Of a stretch of 64,000 nucleotides of DNA, positions 52,633 through 60,697 are shown piece by piece. Source of the stretch: Plantibacter sp. ME-Dv--P-122b (GTDB taxonomy: Bacteria; Actinomycetota; Actinomycetes; Actinomycetales; Microbacteriaceae); NCBI RefSeq assembly GCF_030209375.1, contig NZ_JARVSC010000003.1:186001-250000 (forward strand), in the 5' to 3' direction. The notes under the pieces were generated by a model. It saw only the letters and a program-made list of their open reading frames with translations. It made no database searches and had not been told where the DNA came from. Position numbers and translations under genes: made by a program. Within the stretch, counting starts at the first letter, position 1, and each line of letters starts with the position of its first letter.

Positions 52633-52695
52633 GGTCCCTGAGCTCCAAGCCGGTCCCTGAGCTCCCGATCGGTCCCTGAGCCTGTCGAAGGGCCT
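52633..52695. repeat. Tandem and interspersed repeat between convergent MFS and SDR genes
   Basis: GGTCCCTGAGC occurs three times at exactly 19-base steps (52633, 52652, 52671). The third copy continues as CTGAGCCTGTCGAAGGGCCT (52676-52695), the same 20-mer as at 45690. The element again overlaps the stop codon of the minus-strand gene. Confidence 0.75.
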
Positions 52696-53470
52696 ACTCC
52701 GCGACGCGCAACGGGCCCTTCGCCAGGCGGTACGGGGCGGCCTGCGCGACCGGCTTGATGGTGATGAGGTCGAGGTTGACGTGTGGCGGCAGCGACGTCG
52801 CGTGGACGATCGCCTCGGCGACGTCGTCGGCCGAGAGCGGATCCGGCACGTCCTCGTAGACGGCGTCGGCGCGGTCCTGGTCGCCACCGAAGCGCACGAG
52901 CGAGAACTCCTCCGTGTGCACCATCCCGGGCGCCACCTCGATCACCCGGATGGGTTCGCCGTTGAGCTCGAGCCGCAGCACCTCGAAGAGCGCGCGCTCG
53001 GCGAACTTCGCCGCGTTGTACCCGCCGCCACCCACGTAGGCGACGTGGCCCGCGATCGAGGTGACGCCGACGATGGTGGCGGCACCACCCTCCGGGATGC
53101 TCCGTCGGAGGATCGGGAGGAGCGCCTGGACCACGCGCTTCGTGCCGAGGACGTTGATGTCGAACATGCGCCGCCAGTCCTCGACGTCGCCGTCCTCGAC
53201 GGACGCGAGGCCGAAGGCACCGCCCGCGTTGTTGATGAGCGCGTGGGCGCCGCCGAGCTCCGCCACTCGAGCGGCGAGCGCGTCGACGTCCGCCTGCAGG
53301 GTCAGGTCCGCGACGACCGCGGTACCGCCGATGTCCGCGACGAGCGCCTCGAGCCGCTCCGCGCGGCGGGCCACCGCCACGACGTCCCAGCCGTCGGCGG
53401 CGAATCGCCTCGCGGTCGCCTCCCCGATCCCTGAACTCGCACCGGTCACCACCACACGTCTCGTCGTCAT
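52694..53470 (-). CDS. Short-chain dehydrogenase/reductase
   Basis: A 258-residue classical SDR. NAD(P) site VVVTGASSGIGEAT at residue 6, NNAG at residue 80 (LINNAGGAFG), catalytic Ser in VTSIAGHVAYVG near residue 137 and YNAAK (YxxxK) near residue 150. The VARRAERLEAL segment after strand 2 has Arg residues consistent with NADP preference. TACCCT lies six bases before the ATG at 53470 (leaderless). Resembles YdfG-type 3-hydroxy acid dehydrogenases; substrate not assigned. Confidence 0.87.
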   Translation of the reverse strand: MTTRRVVVTGASSGIGEATARRFAADGWDVVAVARRAERLEALVADIGGTAVVADLTLQADVDALAARVAELGGAHALINNAGGAFGLASVEDGDVEDWRRMFDINVLGTKRVVQALLPILRRSIPEGGAATIVGVTSIAGHVAYVGGGGYNAAKFAERALFEVLRLELNGEPIRVIEVAPGMVHTEEFSLVRFGGDQDRADAVYEDVPDPLSADDVAEAIVHATSLPPHVNLDLITIKPVAQAAPYRLAKGPLRVAE

Positions 53471-53520
53471 GACTCCAGGGTAGCCACCGGGCCGAGGCGT
53501 TACGCCGTGTTTCCGCGCGG

Positions 53521-53549
53521 TTGGCGCGTGCAGGTGGGGCCGGTAGCCT
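53521..53549 (+). promoter_or_regulatory. Promoter of metY
   Basis: TTGGCG (53521-53526), a 17-base spacer and TAGCCT (53544-53549) form a good sigma-A promoter. Transcription would begin near 53556, leaving a leader of about 118 bases before the metY ATG. The leader starts near GGTCACGACGG and contains two CACCCGAGCAG copies. Confidence 0.55.
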
Positions 53550-53673
53550 CGGGGTCACGACGGAGCACCACCCGAAGCCACGCTCGGCGACATCGCTGTC
53601 GGACCGAGCGGCCCACCCGCGGCACCCATCACCCGAGCAGCACCGACCACCCGAGCAGAGGGGACCATCCACC

Positions 53674-54999
53674 ATGAGCGATGCCACGAACGACTGGAAG
53701 TTCGAAACGAAGCAGATCCACTCCGGAGCTGCGCCCGACCCGGTCACGAAGGCTCGGGCCACGCCGATCTACCAGACGACGAGCTACGTGTTCGACAACG
53801 CCGACCACGCCAAGAACCTCTTCGCCCTCGCGGAGTTCGGCAACATCTACACGCGCATCCAGAACCCGACGCAGGCCGTCGTCGAGGAGCGCCTGACCGC
53901 GCTCGAGGGCGGCAGCGGCGCCCTCCTCCTCGCCTCCGGACAGGCGGCGGAGGCCTCGGCCGTCCTCAACATCGCACAGGCCGGCGACCACATCGTGTCG
54001 TCCTCGTCGATCTACGGCGGCACCTACAACCTCTTCAAGTACACGCTCGCGAAGCTCGGCATCGAGACCACCTTCGTGGAGAACCAGGACGACGCCGAGG
54101 AGTGGCGGCGTGCGGTGCGCCCGAACACGAAGCTGTTCTTCGCGGAGACCATCGGCAACCCGAAGATCAACATCCTCGACATCCGCCTCGTCGCCGACGT
54201 CGCGCACGAGGCCGGCGTCCCACTGATCGTCGACAACACGATCGCCACGCCGTACCTCATCCGTCCCTTCGAGCACGGAGCGGACATCATCGTCCACTCG
54301 GCGACGAAGTTCCTCGGCGGTCACGGCACGGTCATCGGTGGCGTCATCGTCGACGGCGGTACCTTCTCCTGGACCGGGCACGCGGACAAGTTCCCGGGCC
54401 TCACGACGCCGGACCCCTCGTACCACGGGGCGGTCTACACGGACGCCGTGGGCGACTCGCTCGCCTACATCATCAAGGCGCGCGTGCAGCTCCTGCGCGA
54501 CCTCGGCGCGGCCATCGCCCCGGCGAGCGCCTGGCAGCTCATCCAGGGCATCGAGACGCTCAGCCTCCGCATCGAGCGCCACGTGCAGAACGCCCAGCAG
54601 GTCGCCGAGTGGCTCGACGCCCACCCCGACATCGCGAGCGTCAACTACTCGGGTCTGCCGTCGAGCCCCTGGTACGCGGCGGCCAACCAGTACGCCCCGA
54701 AGGGTGTCGGAGCGGTCCTGTCGTTCGAGCTGAAGGGCGGGGTCGACGCCGGCCGCGCCTTCGTGAACTCGCTGCAGTTGTTCTCGCACCTCGCGAACAT
54801 CGGCGACGTCCGTTCGCTCGTCATCCACCCGGCGTCGACGACGCACTCGCAGCTCACCCCGGAGCAGCAGCTCACGGCCGGCGTCACGCCCGGCCTCGTG
54901 CGGCTCTCGGTGGGGCTCGAGAACATCGACGACATCACGGCCGACCTCCAGGCCGGTCTGACCGCCGCGAAGCAGGTCGTCGAGGCCGCCCGGGTCTGA
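53674..54999 (+). CDS. metY: O-acetylhomoserine sulfhydrylase
   Basis: A 441-residue Cys/Met-metabolism PLP enzyme. Marks: KFETKQIHSG near residue 9, TPIYQTTSYVF near 30, YTRIQNPT near 63, SSIYGGTYNLF near 110, and the PLP Lys in HSATKFLGGHGTVIGG near 208. The protein is longer than cystathionine gamma-synthases and contains the inserts typical of MetY, which makes homocysteine from O-acetylhomoserine and sulfide. The homoserine acetyltransferase gene follows 285 bases on. ATG at 53674 chosen by the MSDATNDWKFETKQ start and upstream GAGGGG. Confidence 0.92.
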   Translation: MSDATNDWKFETKQIHSGAAPDPVTKARATPIYQTTSYVFDNADHAKNLFALAEFGNIYTRIQNPTQAVVEERLTALEGGSGALLLASGQAAEASAVLNIAQAGDHIVSSSSIYGGTYNLFKYTLAKLGIETTFVENQDDAEEWRRAVRPNTKLFFAETIGNPKINILDIRLVADVAHEAGVPLIVDNTIATPYLIRPFEHGADIIVHSATKFLGGHGTVIGGVIVDGGTFSWTGHADKFPGLTTPDPSYHGAVYTDAVGDSLAYIIKARVQLLRDLGAAIAPASAWQLIQGIETLSLRIERHVQNAQQVAEWLDAHPDIASVNYSGLPSSPWYAAANQYAPKGVGAVLSFELKGGVDAGRAFVNSLQLFSHLANIGDVRSLVIHPASTTHSQLTPEQQLTAGVTPGLVRLSVGLENIDDITADLQAGLTAAKQVVEAARV

Positions 55000-55035
55000 G
55001 TCCGTCCCGCGACGTGTCCCTCCCGGGTTGCGCCA

Positions 55036-55216
55036 GCGCGGTGCGCTGACGCGAGCGCACCCCACAACCGCGAGCGCGGGTCTCCAGAGACCCGCGCTCG
55101 CGTCGTTCGTTGCGCGCTCGGGCCGGTTCCGCGTCGCTCGAGCCCGTTCCCCGTCGCTCGAGCCCGTTCCGGCGCGCCGAGGGCGACGGGAGCACACTCG
55201 CGTCAGCGCACCGCGC
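55036..55216. repeat. Interspersed palindromic repeat, copy 2 (20-bp inverted ends)
   Basis: GCGCGGTGCGCTGACGCGAG (55036-55055) is repeated as a perfect inverted copy at 55197-55216. Inside lies a 16-bp perfect hairpin with loop CA (55069-55102) and direct repeats of CGTCGCTCGAGCCCGTTCC. It fills the metY-metX gap and shares long stretches with 32139-32320. Confidence 0.85.
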
Positions 55217-55284
55217 CGACCACCACCGATCGGGTGACGTAACACGGCCGGTCGACGCCCACGGGCACGCCACAATGGAGACCT

Positions 55285-56490
55285 ATGGACTGGCAGACCC
55301 CGGAAGACAGCGTGCCCTCCCGCTTCGTGACCGAAGCCGAGGTCGGCGCCCTGCTCGCGAACCCGCCCTCGAGCGGCGCCTGGCGCGACGGCGACCGGCC
55401 GGGCGATCGGCTCTTCGCCCCGCTCGGCCGCCTCGACTTCGAGCACGGCGGGAGCATCCCGCACGCCAGACTCGCCTACGAGACCTGGGGCACGCTCGAC
55501 GACGACGGCGGCAACGCGGTCCTCGTCCTCCACGCGCTCACCGGCGACAGCCACGTCCTCGGTGGCGCCGGCAACGGGCACGCGACCGCCGGGTGGTGGG
55601 CCGGCATCGTCGGTCCGGGACTGGCCGTCGACACGGACCGCTGGTTCGTCGTCGCACCGAACATGATCGGCGGCTGCCAGGGCAGCACCGGTCCCTCCTC
55701 CTTCGCGCCCGACGGCGTCGAGTGGGGTTCGCGGTTCCCGTACACCTCGATCCGCGACCAGGTCGAGGCCCAGCACCGGCTGCTCGGCCACCTCGGGCTC
55801 GACCGCTGGGCCGCGGTGATCGGCGGCTCGATGGGCGGCATGCACGCTCTCGAGTGGGCCGCCACCCACCCGGACCTCGTCGACCGACTCGCCGTGATCG
55901 CCGCACCCCCGGTCACGACGGCCGACCAGATCTCCCTGAACTTCGTGCAGCTCGAAGCGGTCCGCACGGATCCACACTTCCAGGGCGGCGACTACTACGA
56001 CGCCCCGGACGGTGAGGGCCCCCACCGCGGCCTCGCCCTCGCCCGGCGGATGGCCCTGCTCAACTACCGCAGCCCGGGTGAGCTGAACGCCCGCTTCGAG
56101 CGCAGCTGGCAGTCGAGCGTGAGCCCGCTCGGGCACGGCGGACGCTTCGCCGTCGAGTCCTACCTCGACTTCCACGGCAACAAGTTCACCCGACGCTTCG
56201 ACGCCGGGAGCTACGTGACCCTCGTCGAGGCGATGAACTCGCACGACGTGGGTCGTGATCGCGGCGGCGTCGGTGCGGCACTGCGGGCCTACGCCGGTCC
56301 GTCCCTCGTGCTCGGGATCGACAGCGACCGGCTCTTCCCCGTCAGCGGGCAGGAGGAGATCGCCCTCCACCTCCCCGGCAATCTCGACGGCACCCGGCCG
56401 GCGGTCCTCCGGTCCGACTTCGGACACGACGGCTTCCTCATCGAGAACGCGCTGGTCGCGCCGCATCTCGGCCGACTCCTCGCCGTCTGA
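55285..56490 (+). CDS. metX: Homoserine O-acetyltransferase
   Basis: A 401-residue alpha/beta-hydrolase-fold enzyme. The nucleophile elbow is VIGGSMGGMHALEW near residue 175 with Ser; GGCQGSTGPSS near residue 130 and ARLAYETWGTL near residue 65 are MetX features; the triad Asp and His are in GIDSDRLFP near residue 345 and DFGHDGFLIEN near residue 375. Together with metY it converts homoserine to homocysteine by direct sulfhydrylation. ATG at 55285 has GGAG four bases before it and a CACAAT hexamer eight bases before it. Confidence 0.93.
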   Translation: MDWQTPEDSVPSRFVTEAEVGALLANPPSSGAWRDGDRPGDRLFAPLGRLDFEHGGSIPHARLAYETWGTLDDDGGNAVLVLHALTGDSHVLGGAGNGHATAGWWAGIVGPGLAVDTDRWFVVAPNMIGGCQGSTGPSSFAPDGVEWGSRFPYTSIRDQVEAQHRLLGHLGLDRWAAVIGGSMGGMHALEWAATHPDLVDRLAVIAAPPVTTADQISLNFVQLEAVRTDPHFQGGDYYDAPDGEGPHRGLALARRMALLNYRSPGELNARFERSWQSSVSPLGHGGRFAVESYLDFHGNKFTRRFDAGSYVTLVEAMNSHDVGRDRGGVGAALRAYAGPSLVLGIDSDRLFPVSGQEEIALHLPGNLDGTRPAVLRSDFGHDGFLIENALVAPHLGRLLAV

Positions 56491-56570
56491 CGGCCGCGCC
56501 CCGTCTGTCCGACACCCGTTCCGTGGCGGTCGTGTCACCCGATAAGGTGACTCCTCAGAGGAGCGTGAGC

Positions 56571-57737
56571 ATGGATCGGGTGGCGAGGACCCAGCGACGT
56601 CTGCTGCTGCGTACGACGCGCCTCTTCGGGCTCGCGGGTTGCGTCACGGCCGCGATGATCCTCAGCGTCCCGGGCGTCGTCTCGGGAGGTCGGTACACCG
56701 TCCTCCTCATCCTCGTCGCCGCCCTCGCGCTCACGCATGTGGCCGCGGAGCAGTACGACGGCCGTCGTTGGCTGGTGCTGGTGTTCCTGGTCGGTGTCGG
56801 GGTCGTCGTCGTCGTCGGTCTGTCCGACGGGAACACCGGCCAAGTCGGCTCCGCGAGCGCGATCGCCGCGATCACCTCTCTCGGCCTGGGCGCTGTCGCG
56901 GCCAGACTCGTGCCGCTCCGGCGCACCTGGCCGCTGCTCCTGACCGCGTTCGTCGTGACGGCGGTCACGATCATCGTCGTCACCGGGCCCACTGCGCTCA
57001 CGATCCCGACCATCGGCCTGACCGCGGTCGTGTGGATCGCGATCGGCGCCTTCGGCGGATGGCTCGACACGAGCATCCCCCGACTCATCCGTCGGGTCGA
57101 CACCATCGGCAGCGCCTACAACGCGGAGCGGCTCGCGAGTCAGGCCGAGTCGCAACGACGACAGGACGCACGACTCCTGCACGACACCGCGCTCGCGACC
57201 CTGACGCTGCTCGCCCACTCCGGACGAGGCGTCGACGCCTCCGCCCTTCGTTCTCAGGCCGGGAACGACGCGCATCTGCTCCGCAGCCTGCGCCTCGGTG
57301 AGGAGCTCAGCCCCGTCTCCTCCGGCTCGTACATCCTGCAGCGGGGTGCCGAGTTCACCCTCGACGAAGGCATCGAGGCCGTGACGGACCGGTTCGCCGG
57401 GCTCGGCCTCACGGTCAACGTCTACGGCGGTGGACAGGCGAACCTCGACCCACGCGTGCGCGAGGCGTTCCTCCTCGCGCTCGGGGAGTGTCTGGAGAAC
57501 GTCCGGCGTCACTCGGGCGTGGATTCGGCCGATGTCACGGTCTCGATCGACGAGCTGACGGCACGACTGCTCATCACCGACACCGGCACCGGGTTCGATC
57601 CCTCGGCCGTGCCGGACGGCCATCTCGGCGTCGCGGAATCGGTCGTCGCGCGCATCCAGGAGGTCGGCGGACAGGCGCGCGTCTTCTCCGCCCCCGGCGC
57701 CGGGACGACCGTCATCCTGGAGGTCCCGCAGGCATGA
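56571..57737 (+). CDS. Sensor histidine kinase (NarL/DesK-like)
   Basis: A 388-residue kinase with about six N-terminal helices (residues 15-180) as membrane sensor, then a coiled linker, a phosphoacceptor segment ARLLHDTALATL near residue 205 (H-D-x-A-x type of HisKA_3-like kinases), and an HATPase domain: N box LGECLENVRRHSG near residue 310 and G1 box ITDTGTGFDP near residue 338. ATG at 56571 follows AGAGGAG. A GTG two codons upstream is also possible. The stop overlaps the next start (ATGA), and the response regulator follows after that gene. Confidence 0.88.
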   Translation: MDRVARTQRRLLLRTTRLFGLAGCVTAAMILSVPGVVSGGRYTVLLILVAALALTHVAAEQYDGRRWLVLVFLVGVGVVVVVGLSDGNTGQVGSASAIAAITSLGLGAVAARLVPLRRTWPLLLTAFVVTAVTIIVVTGPTALTIPTIGLTAVVWIAIGAFGGWLDTSIPRLIRRVDTIGSAYNAERLASQAESQRRQDARLLHDTALATLTLLAHSGRGVDASALRSQAGNDAHLLRSLRLGEELSPVSSGSYILQRGAEFTLDEGIEAVTDRFAGLGLTVNVYGGGQANLDPRVREAFLLALGECLENVRRHSGVDSADVTVSIDELTARLLITDTGTGFDPSAVPDGHLGVAESVVARIQEVGGQARVFSAPGAGTTVILEVPQA

Positions 57738-58966
57738 GTGTCGACGCCCTCGAAGAGACCACCGGACCGACCCGGCGCTATCGCCATCGGCGCGCCATCG
57801 ACCGGCAGCGCTCCTCGCTCGGCACGCGGCAGCTCGGCATCGGCCTCTCGGTGTCCGGCCTCGTGCTCGTCGTCTACGCGGCGATCCGCTTCGTCGGGTC
57901 GGTCCACCACTACCCGCGACCACTGCTCAGCGTCGTCGCCTGGCTGCTGCTCACCGCGGCCATCGCGTCGACCTTCCTCCTGCTCCGTCGTTCCGCCTTC
58001 CACCTCTCGGATCGACTGTTCGTCGCGCTGCTGATCCAGCTGGTGGTGGTCGCCGCGCTCGACCTGGCGAGCGTCTGGAGTCGCGACGCCGTGGGCGTCT
58101 ATCCCACGGCGGCCGCGGCGGTCGGCGGCGTCCTGCTCGCGGTCGTCACCCTCCGACCGGTCCGCGACATCGCCGCCGCGACCGTGGTGCTCGGACTGAT
58201 GCTCGTGGGGTCGATCCTCACGATCACGCGGACCCAGACCGCGACGCTCGGGGCGGAGCTGCTCTTCGCCGCGGTCGCCGTCGTCCCCCCGCTCATCGCC
58301 TGCGCGATCGTCTCCCAGTACCGCCGGATCGTCCGCCTCGAACTCGACCGGGTCATGGTCGCCTCCACGGTCGCGAGCGTCCGGGACGCACTCGGGTTCT
58401 TCGACTCGGAGGAACTCGTCACCCTCGACCTCGAAGCGGAGGAACTGTTCGTCGGTGTCGCCGACGGCTCGGTCGACCTCCCGCTCGGCCCCGAGCTCGC
58501 GGCGCGCGCCTCCCGCCTCGCGACCGAGCTCCGGCGTCATCTCATGTCCGAGGGCAAGGAGTCCTGGCTCGAGCACGCGTTCCAGGAGTCGTCCGTGTTG
58601 TCGGACCGCGCGACCCTGCGCGACCCCGAGCGACTCGCGACGTATCTCGCAACGGATCAGCGGGATGGCCTGCTCTCTGCAGTATGGTTGCTCCTCGGGG
58701 AAGCAGATGCGCAGAGTGCCAGAGCTGTGCTGACGCTCGGACCGGTCGACCGCTCCGAACGACCGGGCCGATCTGGTGCGCTCGTCATCCCGATCGTCCT
58801 CGAAGCGGTCGGAGTGCAACGCGCCAAGGTGGATCCCGCGGTGTGGGAAGCGCTCGGACGAGTGGGCAGCTCTACGGACACGTACCAGAAATCCCGGATC
58901 AGGATCGAGATCGACAGCACCGTCGACAATCCTGCTGCGGGCCAGCGGAAAGGGGAACGTCAATGA
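57734..58966 (+). CDS. Membrane protein of the two-component operon, degenerate sensor-like
   Basis: A 410-residue protein with about six helices (residues 30-205) and a 200-residue cytoplasmic part starting VSQYRRIVRLELDRVMVASTVASVRDAL. The layout copies that of the kinase next to it, but I see no His phosphoacceptor box and no N or G box. The C-terminal part contains DLEAEELFVGVADGSVDLPLGPEL and ends hydrophilic. It is coupled on both sides by ATGA overlaps, so it is made with the kinase and regulator. It may be a co-sensor or an inhibitor that pairs with the kinase; not a recognised family. Confidence 0.75.
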   Translation: MSVDALEETTGPTRRYRHRRAIDRQRSSLGTRQLGIGLSVSGLVLVVYAAIRFVGSVHHYPRPLLSVVAWLLLTAAIASTFLLLRRSAFHLSDRLFVALLIQLVVVAALDLASVWSRDAVGVYPTAAAAVGGVLLAVVTLRPVRDIAAATVVLGLMLVGSILTITRTQTATLGAELLFAAVAVVPPLIACAIVSQYRRIVRLELDRVMVASTVASVRDALGFFDSEELVTLDLEAEELFVGVADGSVDLPLGPELAARASRLATELRRHLMSEGKESWLEHAFQESSVLSDRATLRDPERLATYLATDQRDGLLSAVWLLLGEADAQSARAVLTLGPVDRSERPGRSGALVIPIVLEAVGVQRAKVDPAVWEALGRVGSSTDTYQKSRIRIEIDSTVDNPAAGQRKGERQ

Positions 58967-59613
58967 CGTCACAGGAGTCTCGCATCAGGGTCGGCATCGT
59001 CGATGACCACCGGATGCTGCTCGGTGCGCTCACCGAATGGATCAGGAGCGTGGCCGACGACATCGAACTCGTCGTCGTCACCCCGTCCTGGCCGGAGTTG
59101 CTCACGCATCCCGCGTTCCCCGTCGACGTCCTCCTGCTCGACGTCGACCTCAAGGACAACGTCCCGGTCGCCGTCAAGCTCGCGACGCTCAAGACCACCG
59201 GCGTCACGACCGTCCTCATGAGCACCTACAGCGACCCGGCGGTCGTCCGCGAGGCCCTGGCCGCCGGCGCCTTGGGCTACCTCGCGAAGAGTGAGGACGC
59301 CGAGACCATCGTGCACGCCCTCCGTGCTGCGTCACGCGGTGAGTCCTACATCTCCCCCGAGCTCGATCTCGCCCTCGCGAGCGGCGCCTCGGGCACCGGT
59401 CCGCGGCTCAGCGCGCAGGAGCGTCGCGTCATGGCGCTGTACGCCGCCGGTGAACCCGTGAAGATGGTCGCGGAGAGCCTCGGCATCTCCGACGAGACCG
59501 CGAAGAGCTACCTCAAGCGCATCCGCGAGAAGTACCGCAACGCGGGTATCGACGTCGGCACGAAGGTCGCCCTGCGCAAGCGGGCGATCCTCGACGGCAT
59601 CATCGTCGACTGA
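58963..59613 (+). CDS. Response regulator, NarL/FixJ (LuxR-type HTH)
   Basis: A 216-residue regulator: receiver domain with acidic pair VGIVDDHRMLL near residue 11, phospho-acceptor Asp in VLLLDVDLKD near residue 59, Ser/Thr in LMSTYSD near residue 86 and Lys in GYLAKSED near residue 107. The C-terminal LuxR-type HTH runs from RLSAQERRVMALYAAGEPVK to TAKSYLKRIREKYRNAG. It ends the three-gene operon. Its target is unknown; the convergent Cys-rich precursor locus is a candidate. Confidence 0.9.
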   Translation: MTSQESRIRVGIVDDHRMLLGALTEWIRSVADDIELVVVTPSWPELLTHPAFPVDVLLLDVDLKDNVPVAVKLATLKTTGVTTVLMSTYSDPAVVREALAAGALGYLAKSEDAETIVHALRAASRGESYISPELDLALASGASGTGPRLSAQERRVMALYAAGEPVKMVAESLGISDETAKSYLKRIREKYRNAGIDVGTKVALRKRAILDGIIVD

Positions 59614-59625
59614 CGCGAACCGCTC

Positions 59626-59658
59626 GGTATGGCCGTTCACAACGTGAGCGGCCATACC
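59626..59658. terminator. Bidirectional terminator between response regulator and Cys-rich precursor gene
   Basis: GGTATGGCCGTTCAC (59626-59640) and GTGAGCGGCCATACC (59644-59658) form a 15-bp stem (one G-U pair) with an AAC loop, 12 bases after the regulator stop and between convergent genes. Confidence 0.85.
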
Positions 59659-59700
59659 TGTGTCAGCGCCAGAGGATTGCGAATGCTGTTTCCTCTGGGT

Positions 59701-60417
59701 CTACGCGTGCGCGTTCGCGTACGCAATGCAGGAGATGATCACCCCTTCGGAAATGCCGATCGCTGCAGCGATACACGCGGCGCACGCGATCCCGAACGTG
59801 ACAATGCACGCAGCCGCGCAGAGGGTCGACAATAAAGCGAGCGCCCAAGCAGCCACTCCCTGCTGGCCGAGGCACCAGTTCAATTCGCCCCACCAATCGC
59901 CGCTGCCCGCAACATCCCCGCTTCCCACGACGAATTGCGCCGCCTCCCCGGCAGTAATCGAGTCAGTAAACGTCAGTTCTCCGTCCTGCCAGGCTGTCAA
60001 CGATCCTCCGCCCGCCAGGTCGTCGACGAACTCGAGCTCAACCGTGTGCACAAACGCGCCTTCGGAGTCGAACAACACGGTGAAACTCGACAAGGGAGCG
60101 ATTCCCTGCCCCTCCATCGGGAACCTCACCGCCGAGTTTCCATCGACGAGATCCAGAACACTCTCCTCGCCGAGCGCAGGTGCCCCGTGGCCCCGAATTT
60201 CCATGTGCTCTCGCGCCGTCGAGGTCAGAGAAACGCGCTCGACCTCGTCAGTGACCACGGTCGGCGTCTGCGCCGCTGCACTGTGGAGAAAAGCTGAAAC
60301 ATCCGCCACCGGGGTCGTTTCCGCTGCCGCGGGTGCGGCATTGAGGCCGAGAGAAGAAAGAGCAATCACGACCAGCGTAGCCAACATTGCTGCTCGGTTT
60401 GATCCTTGCCCCTTCAT
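59701..60417 (-). CDS. Secreted precursor with Cys-rich hydrophobic C-terminus (bacteriocin-like candidate)
   Basis: A 238-residue protein with a Sec signal peptide (MKGQGSNRAAMLATLVVIALSS, cleavage near APAAAE), a soluble acidic middle part (about 37-180) without Cys, and a 57-residue tail that holds all six mature Cys: positions 182, 200, 204, 212, 215 and 230. The tail is almost pure Ala/Ile/Leu/Val/Gly with one Glu, near CAAACIVTFGIACAAC. A leader protein plus Cys-rich tail resembles halocin C8-type bacteriocin precursors in layout; family membership is not shown. The ATG at 60417 overlaps the stop of the small membrane protein gene (ATGA). Base composition is poorer in G+C than nearby genes. 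Function is inference. Confidence 0.7.
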   Translation of the reverse strand: MKGQGSNRAAMLATLVVIALSSLGLNAAPAAAETTPVADVSAFLHSAAAQTPTVVTDEVERVSLTSTAREHMEIRGHGAPALGEESVLDLVDGNSAVRFPMEGQGIAPLSSFTVLFDSEGAFVHTVELEFVDDLAGGGSLTAWQDGELTFTDSITAGEAAQFVVGSGDVAGSGDWWGELNWCLGQQGVAAWALALLSTLCAAACIVTFGIACAACIAAAIGISEGVIISCIAYANAHA

Positions 60418-60617
60418 CCTCGTGCTCCTCGAACGCTTCCAACACACGCCGCCGCGACGAAACATCCGAGGGACATTGTCCACAGCACGCTCGCAACCTG
60501 CGGAGCGGTCGTCACTGCGACGAGCGGTAGTCCTCCTCCGATGCACAGCAGCGCGACGACGACGCCGCGACCCATCCGGCCGTTCCCGGCTGCCGCGCGA
60601 GTGCTTTTCTCCACCAT
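60414..60617 (-). CDS. Small two-TM membrane protein, possible immunity or helper protein
   Basis: A 67-residue protein from ATG 60617 (MVEKSTRAAAGNGRMGRG) with two hydrophobic helices, VVVALLCIGGGLPLVAV and SVLWTMSLGCFVAAACVG, and a short basic tail. A longer form from GTG 60689 (91 residues) is possible because a TAAACT hexamer lies 8 bases before that GTG. Its stop overlaps the precursor start by four bases, so both are made together. Small two-helix proteins beside secreted peptide genes often give self-immunity; that is inference only. Confidence 0.6.
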   Translation of the reverse strand: MVEKSTRAAAGNGRMGRGVVVALLCIGGGLPLVAVTTAPQVASVLWTMSLGCFVAAACVGSVRGARG

Positions 60618-60697
60618 GAGCTCAATCCATCCTGTCGATGAGAGGATCTCGCGATGCTCGCACCGTTGCGGACATCGGTTCGACTTCACCAGCGTAG

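Noticed and set aside
53550-53673. SAM riboswitch upstream of metY
   Set aside because: Only the first bases look alike; core bases of SAM-I, SAM-II and SAM-IV aptamers were not found by eye, so it is kept as an open question.
55036-55216. Insertion sequence or CRISPR array
   Set aside because: There is no transposase frame and no regular repeat-spacer pattern; the structure is a nested palindrome with short direct repeats.
53629-56538. Long minus-strand open frame opposite metY and metX
   Set aside because: It runs across two unmistakable genes and their repeat-filled gap, and its translation is Arg/Val/Asp-rich without motifs.
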